From Bacillota bacterium (GTDB lineage: Bacteria; Bacillota; Clostridia; Christensenellales; Aristaeellaceae): 10,027 nucleotides of DNA. Numbering within the stretch: position 1 is the first letter of the stretch; every line of letters starts with the position of its first letter. The position numbers and the translations under genes are program-made. Of this stretch, positions 1 through 5,940 are shown piece by piece. The stretch covers positions 1 through 10,027 of the forward strand of contig JAEWSC010000018.1 of assembly GCA_023398575.1 (NCBI GenBank). The letters are read 5' to 3'. The notes beneath the pieces are model-generated. The model was not told the DNA's origin and made no database searches. It saw nothing but the letters and a program-made list of their open reading frames with translations.

Positions 1-69
1 TCGTACATCCTCGATGCTTTTGCATTGCCCGGACAGCATCTCTGCCAGTGCCTGTTCCTTTTCGTGCAT
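1..69 (-). CDS. IS256-family transposase, N-terminal fragment
   Basis: Only the first 23 codons lie in the window, starting at the ATG at 69-67. The peptide begins MHEKEQALAEMLSGQ and continues with CKSIEDVR. This is the usual opening of IS256/Mutator-type DDE transposases, in which a short helical segment with a Leu-Ser-Gly-Cys-Lys/Thr-x-Glu-Asp-Val pattern precedes the DNA-binding part. An AGAGGGG ribosome binding site lies about 9 bases upstream and supports the start. The catalytic DDE domain is outside the window, so whether the copy is intact cannot be judged. The family call comes from memory of such N-termini. Confidence 0.7.
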   Translation of the reverse strand, partial: MHEKEQALAEMLSGQCKSIEDVR

Positions 70-98
70 GGAAACATCCCCTCTCTTGGTTATTGTTC

Positions 99-126
99 CC
101 ATTTACACGGAAATATGTACACTCTC
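99..126. repeat. Terminal inverted repeat of left IS256-like element
   Basis: Read on the minus strand the repeat begins GAGAGTGT and ends CCGTGTAAATGG. It matches the sequence at 9904-9931 on the plus strand at 21 of 28 bases, with two conserved blocks (GAGTGT and the 12-base core) separated by a variable middle. This is the expected relation between the two ends of one IS family. Confidence 0.75.
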
Positions 127-141
127 AGGCGCACTGAAAGC

Positions 142-152
142 CTGCCAACCGC
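142..152. repeat. Inverted repeat arm CTGCCAACCGC (left copy)
   Basis: This 11-base sequence is found again in inverted orientation at 685-695. The two copies flank the IS200 tnpA gene and lie within the putative element ends. They may belong to the end-recognition sequences of the element, or let its two ends pair in the RNA. Confidence 0.55.
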
Positions 153-164
153 GGACTTTCTCAG

Positions 165-186
165 GCGGCCCCTAAAAAGGGGCTGC
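165..186. repeat. IS200 right-end hairpin
   Basis: The arms GCGGCCCC (165-172) and GGGGCTGC (179-186) are complementary except for one G:T pair, around a 6-base loop. The hairpin begins 3 bases after the tnpA stop codon. In IS200/IS605 elements a subterminal hairpin in this position is the TnpA recognition structure; it may also end tnpA transcription. Confidence 0.6.
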
Positions 187-188
187 TT

Positions 189-659
189 TTACTTGCCCTT
201 CTTCACCGAATCACCCGTAAACGGGTCTACTAATTCCTTCATGGTCAACTGCTCATAGCTCTTGTCTTCCTCCAACTGGTTGCGTATGTACTCCTCGATT
301 ACCTTCTTGTTCCGCCCTACCGTGTCTACATAGTAGCCGCGGCACCAGAATTGCCGATTCCCATACCGGTATTTCATGTTCGCAAACTTATCAAAGATCA
401 TCAGTGAGCTTTTTCCTTTCAGATACCCCATGATCTCTGATACGCTATACTTTGGCGGTATGCTCACTAGCATGTGTATGTGGTCTGGGCACGCTTCCGC
501 TTCGATAATCTCTACTTCTTTTCGTGCACACAACTCCCGTAGTATTTTCCCTACCTCCATTTTTAGCTTCCCATACACGACTTGTCTTCTGTACTTGGGT
601 GCAAACACAATGTGATATTTACAATTCCACTTCGTGTGTGCTAGACTGCTGTTATCCAT
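189..659 (-). CDS. tnpA: IS200/IS605 family Y1 transposase TnpA
   Basis: The 156-residue protein catalyses single-strand excision and insertion of its IS. The HUH metal-binding motif is visible as His-Ile-His at residues 60-62 (in PDHIHMLV). The nucleophilic tyrosine is most likely Tyr124 in EEYIRNQ, and the family signature RGYYVDTVGRN sits at 108-117. The opening HTKWNCKYHIVFAPKYRR is highly characteristic of the family. Length is typical (about 130-160 residues) and the frame is intact, so the copy could be active. The ATG at 659-657 is preceded by AAAGGAGG at a 7-base spacing. The gene stands alone between end hairpins. All identifications rest on motifs read directly. Confidence 0.95.
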   Translation of the reverse strand: MDNSSLAHTKWNCKYHIVFAPKYRRQVVYGKLKMEVGKILRELCARKEVEIIEAEACPDHIHMLVSIPPKYSVSEIMGYLKGKSSLMIFDKFANMKYRYGNRQFWCRGYYVDTVGRNKKVIEEYIRNQLEEDKSYEQLTMKELVDPFTGDSVKKGK

Positions 660-684
660 CCTTTGTCCTCCTTTGTTTGATGTG

Positions 685-695
685 GCGGTTGGCAG
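685..695. repeat. Inverted repeat arm (right copy)
   Basis: GCGGTTGGCAG is the exact reverse complement of 142-152. It lies between the tnpA start and the left-end hairpin of the IS200-type element. Confidence 0.55.
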
Positions 696-755
696 ACCTC
701 CCTCATCTTACCAAAGAGGACTCTGGATGGCTACTCATAGCTTTAAGCTTTCCGG

Positions 756-778
756 AACCCCCAGTCTAACTGGGGGTT
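756..778. repeat. IS200 left-end hairpin
   Basis: The arms AACCCCCAG (756-764) and CTGGGGGTT (770-778) form a perfect 9-bp stem with a 5-base loop, about 100 bases upstream of tnpA. The position fits the left-end hairpin of an IS200-type element. In that role it can also block read-through transcription into tnpA. On the plus strand it is followed by TTCG rather than a longer T run. Confidence 0.6.
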
Positions 779-793
779 TTCGTTGTACAAGAA

Positions 794-820
794 ACGAGCA
801 CCGGTACAACCGGTGCTCGT
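794..820 (-). terminator. Terminator of the GH88 operon
   Basis: A perfect 12-bp inverted repeat, ACGAGCACCGGT / ACCGGTGCTCGT with a 3-base loop, lies 24 bases past the GH88 stop. On the minus strand it is followed by TTTCTTGT, a modest U-rich tail. This is consistent with intrinsic termination and marks the operon end before the IS200-type insertion. Confidence 0.75.
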
Positions 821-843
821 GTTCAAACAATTCAGATGCTAAA

Positions 844-2016
844 TTATTCGCCCTGCATAGGCTCGCCCTTTTTCAAAAGCGGCCGCCAGAGCAGGCGTTC
901 TTCACCCTTTAGCCTGCGCATGGCTTCAATAAAGAAGTAATCACCGTAGTTCATGGCAATATGATGCCCAGGCGCATCATGGTAGGCTGACGTACACATG
1001 GTCAAGATAGCCGGTGTTTCATGGGTCCAATCAGAGCATTTCTCATCCATGGCTTTGAGCATGGCGATGGCAGCATTCCTGTACACATCCGCTGCAGGGT
1101 CACTGCCCAAAACATCAGCCAATTCAAGCAGACCACAAGCAGCGATTCCACCGGCGCAGTTGTCCTTGAGGTCTGGTTCTTTGGGCTGTTTAAAGTCCAC
1201 CGGTGGAATATGGTCCGCAGGCATATGCTTGAGGAAATAATCCGCCACGTTACGTGCGGTGGCGAGGAAAGATGCGTCGTTTGTGTAAGCATAGCTGAGC
1301 ATAAAGCCATACAGTGCCCAACCCTGTCCGCGGGACCAACTGGTGCCCGGCGCATACCCCTGGCCGGTAGGCGTATCCACAACAACACCTGTTTCCGGAT
1401 CAAAGCACACAATGTGGTGGGAGGAGCCATCCTCCCGGATAAAGTGCTTCTGCGCGGTGTGGGCGTGCTGGATAGCGATTTTGCGGTATCTGGGATCGCT
1501 GGTATACTCGCTGGCATAGTGCAAAAGCGGCAGATTCATCATCGTGTCGATAATCGACCAGCCCGCCCGGCTCTTGCCGTTCCAGGCACGGATAAAGCCA
1601 TTTGTGTTATATCGTCCGGCCAGCATATTGGCGCAGAACAAAGTTCTGACAAGACTATCTTTATTTCCATCAATAGCAAAATGCACGCCGCTGTTGATTA
1701 GCCACATAAAGCCTACATCATGGTGCAAACCCAGCACATCGCGCAGGGCCTCATCCATCAAAAGCTCGGCACGCACTGCTTCGTCTCGATAGCATGCCTT
1801 GCCTGTTTCCAAATACATCTGCCACATCTCTGCCGGCCAAAAGCCGTTAGTCCACCAGGTAATGCCAGGTGTGGTCCACTTGCCTTCCTTGACACTGTAA
1901 GGTATTCCATCAAACTCCCTTGCCTTTTCAATGCCATATTGCATTTTGTCATCCATCTTGGCAAGTACCTGTTCCACCCATTGCGCCGTCTTTGCATCCA
2001 GAATACTTTGCTTCAC
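844..2016 (-). CDS. Glycoside hydrolase family 88, unsaturated glucuronyl/galacturonyl hydrolase
   Basis: The enzyme family removes the delta-4,5-unsaturated uronic acid left at the non-reducing end of oligosaccharides by polysaccharide lyases (pectin, rhamnogalacturonan or glycosaminoglycan breakdown), by hydration of the double bond. The 390-residue product matches the family length. Visible landmarks are TWWTNGFWPAEMW (53-65), HHDVGF with a conserved acidic Asp100, WSIIDTMMNLPLL with Asp157, and WSRGQGWALYGF (227-238). No signal peptide is seen, so it is probably cytoplasmic. The GTG at 2016 is chosen because a perfect AGGAGGAG lies 6 bases upstream; the in-frame ATG 24 bases further out (2040) has no ribosome binding site. 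It is the second gene after the Gfo/Idh/MocA gene (69-base gap). The exact sugar substrate cannot be told. Confidence 0.92.
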   Translation of the reverse strand: MKQSILDAKTAQWVEQVLAKMDDKMQYGIEKAREFDGIPYSVKEGKWTTPGITWWTNGFWPAEMWQMYLETGKACYRDEAVRAELLMDEALRDVLGLHHDVGFMWLINSGVHFAIDGNKDSLVRTLFCANMLAGRYNTNGFIRAWNGKSRAGWSIIDTMMNLPLLHYASEYTSDPRYRKIAIQHAHTAQKHFIREDGSSHHIVCFDPETGVVVDTPTGQGYAPGTSWSRGQGWALYGFMLSYAYTNDASFLATARNVADYFLKHMPADHIPPVDFKQPKEPDLKDNCAGGIAACGLLELADVLGSDPAADVYRNAAIAMLKAMDEKCSDWTHETPAILTMCTSAYHDAPGHHIAMNYGDYFFIEAMRRLKGEERLLWRPLLKKGEPMQGE

Positions 2017-2085
2017 CTGAAACTCCTCCTCATAAGACATATTGCATTTTTACGGCCAACCCGAATTTCTCATACACGATGACGA

Positions 2086-3066
2086 TCATCTTCCATAGAT
2101 TTTGAGCATGGCATCAATACTATCCTTTACTTCATCCAAGCCGATGGGCACCGGCCGGCCCTCTTTCAGCGCATCATAGAAATCGCGGATGCAGAAAACA
2201 TGGGCCGCCCCCCAATAATCCTTGGCCACCGGCAGGCCGTGTTCAAAGGTAAACCGTTCCTCTTGTCCGTTTTGCCAGGATACCATCAGTGCATCCTTTT
2301 CCATATGCACCACAGCATTTTCGCAAATAATCTCCACATATACGGGTGAATTGGCACAATACGCAGTCGTTGCATAAAACAATGCCGGTGCGCCGCCAAA
2401 TGTCATATAAGCGTCTACCGTGTCTTCAACCTCTATAACTCCCTGAAGATGGCGATTGGATACAGATGCCTCAATATTCTCCGGCGTCCCCAGCAGATAC
2501 ACAAGCAGGTCAAGGGTATGAATCGCCTGATTGATGAGCACCCCGCCGCCTTCGGTCTTCAAGCTTCCCCGCCATCCGCTTTGCGTATAGTATTCTGGCC
2601 CGCGGTTCCAGGTAACAAACGCCCTGGCACCAAGTACCTTGCCAAGTAAGCTGCCAGCAAGCAGATGCTTGAGCTTGACAACGCTGCCATTGTACCTGTT
2701 TTGAAAGCAAATACCAACGCGCACTTTCCCTGCAGAAGCGCTTAAAGATGACCATTGCTCCCGATCAATCACCGGCGGTTTTTCAGAAAATACATGGACG
2801 CCGCGGGAGGCTGCAACTGCTGCCATGGGCGTATGCAAATAATGAGGTGTGCAAAGATGAACGACATCCACTTGCTGTTTGTCCAGCAGTTCCTCAAGGG
2901 AGGTATAGGCTTTCAGGCCATAGTCCCCAGCCAGTTTATGCACCCGATCAAGCGCCGTATCGGCACAGGCAACCAATTGAACATCCTTTAGTTGTGCCAG
3001 GGCATATGCGTGCACAGGTGCGATGGCACCGCACCCAATAATCGCAGCATGTATCAAAAAAATCAC
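2086..3066 (-). CDS. Gfo/Idh/MocA family NAD(P)-dependent oxidoreductase
   Basis: This family oxidises or reduces sugars and inositols with NAD(P). The N-terminal Rossmann fold is shown by IIGCGAIAPVHA (residues 9-20, the GxGxxA loop). The family EKP motif is at 95-97 (HVFSEKPPV), with its lysine near the active site. The C-terminal half has the usual GGGVLINQAIHTLDLL segment, carrying the conserved Asp/His region of the substrate domain. The 326-residue length is typical. The start is uncertain: GTG at 3066 has a nearby but short-spaced AAAGG, while TTG at 3057 gives the more usual N-terminus MIHAAIIGCG. It is the first gene of an operon with the GH88 hydrolase, so the substrate is probably a sugar or uronate released by that pathway; this is inference. 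Confidence 0.93.
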   Translation of the reverse strand: MIFLIHAAIIGCGAIAPVHAYALAQLKDVQLVACADTALDRVHKLAGDYGLKAYTSLEELLDKQQVDVVHLCTPHYLHTPMAAVAASRGVHVFSEKPPVIDREQWSSLSASAGKVRVGICFQNRYNGSVVKLKHLLAGSLLGKVLGARAFVTWNRGPEYYTQSGWRGSLKTEGGGVLINQAIHTLDLLVYLLGTPENIEASVSNRHLQGVIEVEDTVDAYMTFGGAPALFYATTAYCANSPVYVEIICENAVVHMEKDALMVSWQNGQEERFTFEHGLPVAKDYWGAAHVFCIRDFYDALKEGRPVPIGLDEVKDSIDAMLKIYGR

Positions 3067-3128
3067 AAGCCTTTCCGCTGAAGCGGTGATCTTATTCCCC
3101 TTATTGCCGCATATAGCGTTTTGCTGTT

Positions 3129-3158
3129 AGTATACGGTGGAATGAAGTTAAATGCCAT
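3129..3158 (-). promoter_or_regulatory. Candidate promoter of the oxidoreductase-GH88 operon
   Basis: On the minus strand, ATGGCA (3158-3153), an 18-base spacer and TATACT (3134-3129) lie about 65 bases ahead of the coding start. The -10 is good and the -35 weak, as expected for an activated catabolic promoter. A perfect 12-base palindrome TTTTTGCAAAAA at 3215-3226 lies upstream and might be an operator. Confidence 0.4.
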
Positions 3159-3294
3159 TGCGCAAAATAATCAGAATATTGCCTTTTACACCATGATACC
3201 CTTTCTTTAAAGCATTTTTGCAAAAACCACGCCGGAATAAAAAGCAGGCTGCCGGAAAGACTAAATCGAGATGATAAAAAAGGAGCGGATATGA

Positions 3295-3528
3295 TTGCAG
3301 CCAAACTTTGGCGGACTTGGGTCGGGTATTGATATGCCCATAGGCCTTGGTATGCTTCTGATGGAAGATGAGATTGCATTCTCACGGTTTGGGGCCATGG
3401 CACCCGAAGAAAAGAAGCAGGTTCTGGATTATGTAGAAAGCGGCACGGATGGCGACGATGCAAAACGTAGAATATCGCATACCGTAAAGAGCCTGCATGA
3501 CGGAGTGCCGGGGTTTTATAGACAATAA
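3295..3528 (+). CDS. Small hypothetical protein (77 aa)
   Basis: I do not assign a function. The product has a glycine-rich start, a short hydrophobic stretch with PIGLGMLLMEDE (residues 15-26), then a charged helical part containing MAPEEKKQVLDYVES. The overall plan (GMxL near the start, then a Phe, then PEEKKQxLDxV and a Lys/Arg-rich tail) recalls small proteins common in gut Clostridia with the pattern GMALAxNxxAMxxFxxL; that likeness is from memory. The TTG start at 3295 is chosen because AAGGAG (3280-3285) precedes it by 9 bases; an overlapping ATG at 3291 gives only 13 codons. It is divergent from the oxidoreductase operon and upstream of the tet-like gene's control region. Confidence 0.6.
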   Translation: MQPNFGGLGSGIDMPIGLGMLLMEDEIAFSRFGAMAPEEKKQVLDYVESGTDGDDAKRRISHTVKSLHDGVPGFYRQ

Positions 3529-3535
3529 GAAGTGA

Positions 3536-3564
3536 TTGTTATTCAGAGCCGAGTCTTGTATAAA
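3536..3564 (+). promoter_or_regulatory. Candidate promoter ahead of the 3581 hairpin
   Basis: TTGTTA (3536-3541), a 17-base spacer and TATAAA (3559-3564) form a reasonable sigma-A promoter. Its predicted start near 3571 would put the 3581-3618 hairpin at the very 5' end of the transcript. It may be an extra, distal promoter of the ribosomal-protection gene, or a chance match. Confidence 0.4.
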
Positions 3565-3580
3565 CTGCATATAACCCTTC

Positions 3581-3618
3581 GAAAATGGAACTTGCATAAA
3601 TTTGCAAGTTCCATTTTC
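3581..3618 (+). terminator. Strong hairpin: terminator of the small gene or 5' attenuator
   Basis: A perfect 16-bp inverted repeat, GAAAATGGAACTTGCA (3581-3596) and its complement (3603-3618), surrounds a 6-base loop. The A-rich left and T-rich right edges are typical of bidirectional intrinsic terminators. It lies 52 bases after the 3295-3528 gene and 270 bases before the tet-like gene, insulating the latter from upstream transcription. Confidence 0.7.
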
Positions 3619-3692
3619 TATTAGCTTTGTTCCTCGCACTTCATATTCTGTCGGAGTAATCGTAGGTATGGTATATAAAAACCATTGGTTCA

Positions 3693-3721
3693 TTGACAAA
3701 TACAACACTGCCGAGTACAGT
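3693..3721 (+). promoter_or_regulatory. Promoter of the tet-like gene
   Basis: A perfect -35 TTGACA (3693-3698), an exact 17-base spacer and a -10 TACAGT (3716-3721) predict a transcript start near 3728. That leaves a leader of about 160 bases before the TTG start at 3889, holding a leader peptide and a hairpin. Ribosomal-protection tet genes commonly have such a leader. Confidence 0.75.
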
Positions 3722-3785
3722 CTTTTTGATGCACAGGCCATGCGCCTGCTCCTGTCCAAATTCAGATCGAAGGGAAGGTTCACAT

Positions 3786-3824
3786 ATGAAAAACACAAAT
3801 TTTGAGGTTACATTGTTCAAATAG
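3786..3824 (+). CDS. Leader peptide of the tet-like gene (12 aa)
   Basis: A 12-codon open frame, MKNTNFEVTLFK, starts at an ATG preceded by GGGAAGG at about 8 bases. Its stop TAG (3822-3824) is one base before a stable hairpin (3826-3867). Short leader peptides between promoter and structural gene are known for tet(M), where translation of the leader controls transcription into the gene. Ribosome occupancy here could likewise alter the hairpin. The role is inferred from position; the peptide itself is not one I recognise. Confidence 0.55.
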   Translation: MKNTNFEVTLFK

Positions 3825-3825
3825 T

Positions 3826-3867
3826 GGCTTATCTGCCGGGCTATTTATGCTTCCATGGCAGTAAGCC
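3826..3867 (+). promoter_or_regulatory. Leader hairpin between leader peptide and tet-like gene
   Basis: GGCTTATCTGCC (3826-3837) pairs with GGCAGTAAGCC (3857-3867), giving 11 base pairs with one bulged T and a 19-base loop. It begins directly after the leader-peptide stop and ends 9 bases before the GGAGG ribosome binding site (3877-3881). No T run follows, so it is not a standard terminator. It may act through pausing, transcript stability or access to the start site. Confidence 0.55.
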
Positions 3868-3888
3868 GAAAAGTATGGAGGCTACAAT

Positions 3889-5826
3889 TTGAATCCTATC
3901 ATCAATCTGGGCATATTGGCCCATGTAGACGCGGGTAAGACAACTGTCACCGAGTCACTTTTGCATGCCGCCGGCGCTGTCAAAAAGGCCGGCCGGGTCG
4001 ATCATGGCAACACAGTCACCGATTCCATGCGCTTGGAGCGTGAGCGTGGTATTACTATACGCTCCACTACCGTTTCACTTATGTATAAGGGTGTAAAAAT
4101 CAATATTCTGGATACGCCGGGCCATACGGACTTTATCGCGGAAGTGGAACGATCCCTTGCTGTACTGGATGCAGCAGTGCTTGTCATATCCGCAAGGGAG
4201 GGTGTTCAGGCTCAGACCACTGTGCTATTTCGCGCACTTCAGCGTTTGAAAATCCCCACACTCATTTTTATCAATAAACTGGATCGCCTTGGTGCGGATT
4301 ATCTTGGTGTTCTCACGCAAATACAACAGCTTTTGACGCCTCAAGCAATCCTCCGGCAGTCCATTCAGGGGGAAGGCCGTGAGGTTCAGGTCAAAACACT
4401 TCCCCTGACATCCTCAACCGATATGATCGAAACACTTTTCCAGCTTGATGATGACATTGCAAGTTTGTATTTACGCAACCAGGATATTCCCACTGCAACA
4501 CTGGTCAGTTCTTATCAACGCGCTGTCGCCGCCTGCAACCTGTATCCCGTATATGCAGGTATTGCATTGCTGGAAACCGGCATACCAGAGCTTTTGGAGG
4601 CAATAGTAACAGAACTGCCAAAGGCACCGCCTGCCGGCGGGGATTTAAGCGCGCTTGCGTACAAATTGGAGTATAACGAACGCTTTGGCCGGTTGTGCTA
4701 TCTGCGCTTATACGGTGGCGCGATCATTATGCGTAAATTTGTATCCGTATATGGAACGAATACTTCCTTTCGCGTTACCCTACTGCTATCGCCGGATATG
4801 GGCGAATTAAAGCCTGTAGATTACGTGGCTGCTGGAGATATCGCGGTTCTTTTATACAACGATGCGCTCAAGGTAGGCGCAATCATCGGTGATACACCGC
4901 CGCCTGTACGAAGCATATGCATAGCGGAACCGCTTCTGCTGACCCGTGTTTGTGCAGGCTCTACCATTCCCCGCCCAAAGCTTTTGGAAGCGTTGCATCA
5001 GCTTTGTTTGGAAGACCCCCTGCTGGATCTCAACAAGAACCCACAAACAGGGGCTTTAGAAGTAAAGGTTTTTGGTCAGGTGCAAATGGAGATACTTCGC
5101 GCCTTGGCCATGGAGCGTTATGGCATTGACATCACATTGGAAGAGCCGCAGACCATTTTCCGCGAACGGCCGGCGAAAATGGGCGAAGGCAATGTGGCAT
5201 GGGGCGAAACGCCTTTTCAAGCAGGCATGGGCATTACCATTGAACCGCTGGAGGAGGGCGCCGGTATCCAGTATGAGACAAAAGTCAACTATGGATACCT
5301 GTATGCCTCCTTTCAAAATGCCGCCCGGGAAGGCCTCATCAACGCTTTGAAAAATGGCTTGTGCGGCTGGGAGATAACAGACGCAAAAATTACACTTGTA
5401 CAAGCAACGTATAACTCCGTAACCAGTACCCCTGCCGATTTCCGGAATATTGCCATGGTGGCGGCCATACGATCGCTAAACAACGCTGGTACAGAATTGT
5501 TCGAGCCCATTTTATCCTATACATTGACAGTACCTAAAGACATGGCCAGCCGTGCAGCCTATGATCTGAATATAATGCACGCAACGCTTGCGCATATAGA
5601 AGCACAGGGTAATGAGACCATCTACACCGGTCAAGTTTCTCTGAACGCGTCGAAAAACTATTCACAGTCGGTGGCGGCATACACCAAAGGCGCAGGCATT
5701 TTTTCCGTGCGCCTTTGCGGATATTCGCTTTACACAGGCTGTAGGGATCAAGCTATCAACCACAACTGTGAAATGCTCAGCGAAGAAAAGTATTTGCTGC
5801 AAAAAGCAGGCAGGCTTTTATCGTGA
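3889..5826 (+). CDS. Divergent tetracycline ribosomal-protection-type GTPase, Tet(M)/Tet(O)/Tet(W) superfamily
   Basis: The 645-residue protein is an EF-G-like translational GTPase. Proteins of this class bind the ribosome and, when they confer resistance, dislodge tetracycline. GTPase motifs are AHVDAGKTT (11-19), RGITI (53-57), DTPGH (75-79) and NKLD (129-132). Domain order continues through DPLLDLNKN and FGQVQMEI (395-402) to a Tet-type domain IV with YGYLYASFQNA and STPADFR (513-519), and the C-terminus is complete. Length fits the family (about 640). Odd points: the tip of domain IV loop III reads YNSVTS (508-513) where Tet(M) has YSPVS, lacking the loop proline, and the G5 region reads AGIAL (223-227) instead of the SAK type. 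By eye it is clearly diverged from Tet(M). TTG start: GGAGG lies 7 bases upstream. Resistance is plausible but unproven; an alternative is a housekeeping-like RPP homologue. Confidence 0.9.
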   Translation: MNPIINLGILAHVDAGKTTVTESLLHAAGAVKKAGRVDHGNTVTDSMRLERERGITIRSTTVSLMYKGVKINILDTPGHTDFIAEVERSLAVLDAAVLVISAREGVQAQTTVLFRALQRLKIPTLIFINKLDRLGADYLGVLTQIQQLLTPQAILRQSIQGEGREVQVKTLPLTSSTDMIETLFQLDDDIASLYLRNQDIPTATLVSSYQRAVAACNLYPVYAGIALLETGIPELLEAIVTELPKAPPAGGDLSALAYKLEYNERFGRLCYLRLYGGAIIMRKFVSVYGTNTSFRVTLLLSPDMGELKPVDYVAAGDIAVLLYNDALKVGAIIGDTPPPVRSICIAEPLLLTRVCAGSTIPRPKLLEALHQLCLEDPLLDLNKNPQTGALEVKVFGQVQMEILRALAMERYGIDITLEEPQTIFRERPAKMGEGNVAWGETPFQAGMGITIEPLEEGAGIQYETKVNYGYLYASFQNAAREGLINALKNGLCGWEITDAKITLVQATYNSVTSTPADFRNIAMVAAIRSLNNAGTELFEPILSYTLTVPKDMASRAAYDLNIMHATLAHIEAQGNETIYTGQVSLNASKNYSQSVAAYTKGAGIFSVRLCGYSLYTGCRDQAINHNCEMLSEEKYLLQKAGRLLS

Positions 5827-5849
5827 GACGCTGGCAGAATAAACTCAAG

Positions 5850-5889
5850 GCCCATGAGAAAGCTCGTCTTCGGGCGCATTCTCATGGGC
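5850..5889. terminator. Bidirectional terminator between convergent genes
   Basis: The stem GCCCATGAGAA / TTCTCATGGGC (11 bp) carries an inner GCTCG-TCTT-CGGGC stem-loop. It lies 23 bases after the tet-like stop and 51 bases after the stop of the convergent secreted-protein gene. There is no long T run on the plus side; the minus side continues TTGAGTTTATT, which is weakly U-rich. Confidence 0.65.
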
Positions 5890-5940
5890 TAAGTCATTAC
5901 CTGTTCTGACAAAGAAGAACATAAGGTATATATCGTTGGT

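Larger units (their letters stand above)
1..126 (-). mobile_element. IS256-like insertion sequence, 5' end (partial)
   Basis: This is the transposase-proximal end of an IS that continues off the left edge. It comprises a terminal inverted repeat (99-126), a short leader with a GA-rich ribosome binding site, and the first 23 codons of a transposase read leftward. The terminal repeat matches the one at 9904-9931 at 21 of 28 positions, counted by eye, including a shared 12-base core CCGTGTAAATGG. Assignment to IS256 rests on the transposase N-terminus and the terminal repeat. The outer boundary near 126 is approximate because no target duplication can be recognised. Confidence 0.75.
130..786 (-). 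mobile_element. IS200-type element (IS200/IS605 family), tnpA only
   Basis: The element consists of one Y1 transposase gene on the minus strand plus subterminal hairpins. The hairpin upstream of tnpA is at 756-778 (left end) and the one just after the tnpA stop is at 165-186 (right end). No tnpB/IscB-like gene is present, so it belongs to the IS200 type. Such elements have no terminal inverted repeats and move as single strands by recognising end hairpins. The exact ends cannot be fixed from this sequence: the right end abuts or is cut by the IS256-like element at about 126, and the left end stops before the operon terminator at 794. Confidence 0.7.

Noticed and set aside
142..695. CRISPR-like or guide-RNA array around the IS200
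   Set aside because: There are only two inverted copies of an 11-base word and no spaced direct repeats; no tnpB or IscB gene is present.
1021..1701. Plus-strand 226-codon open frame inside the GH88 gene
   Set aside because: It is antisense to a gene with clear family motifs, with no SD and an unlikely composition.
3382..3798. Minus-strand frame of 138 codons over the small gene and tet leader
   Set aside because: It has no SD or recognisable domain and runs antisense through the hairpin and the supported small gene.
3602..3805. Plus-strand open frame of 67 codons before the tet-like gene
   Set aside because: It starts with a TTG inside the hairpin arm, has no SD, and contains the -35 and -10 of the tet-like promoter; its apparent sequence is more simply explained by regulatory DNA.
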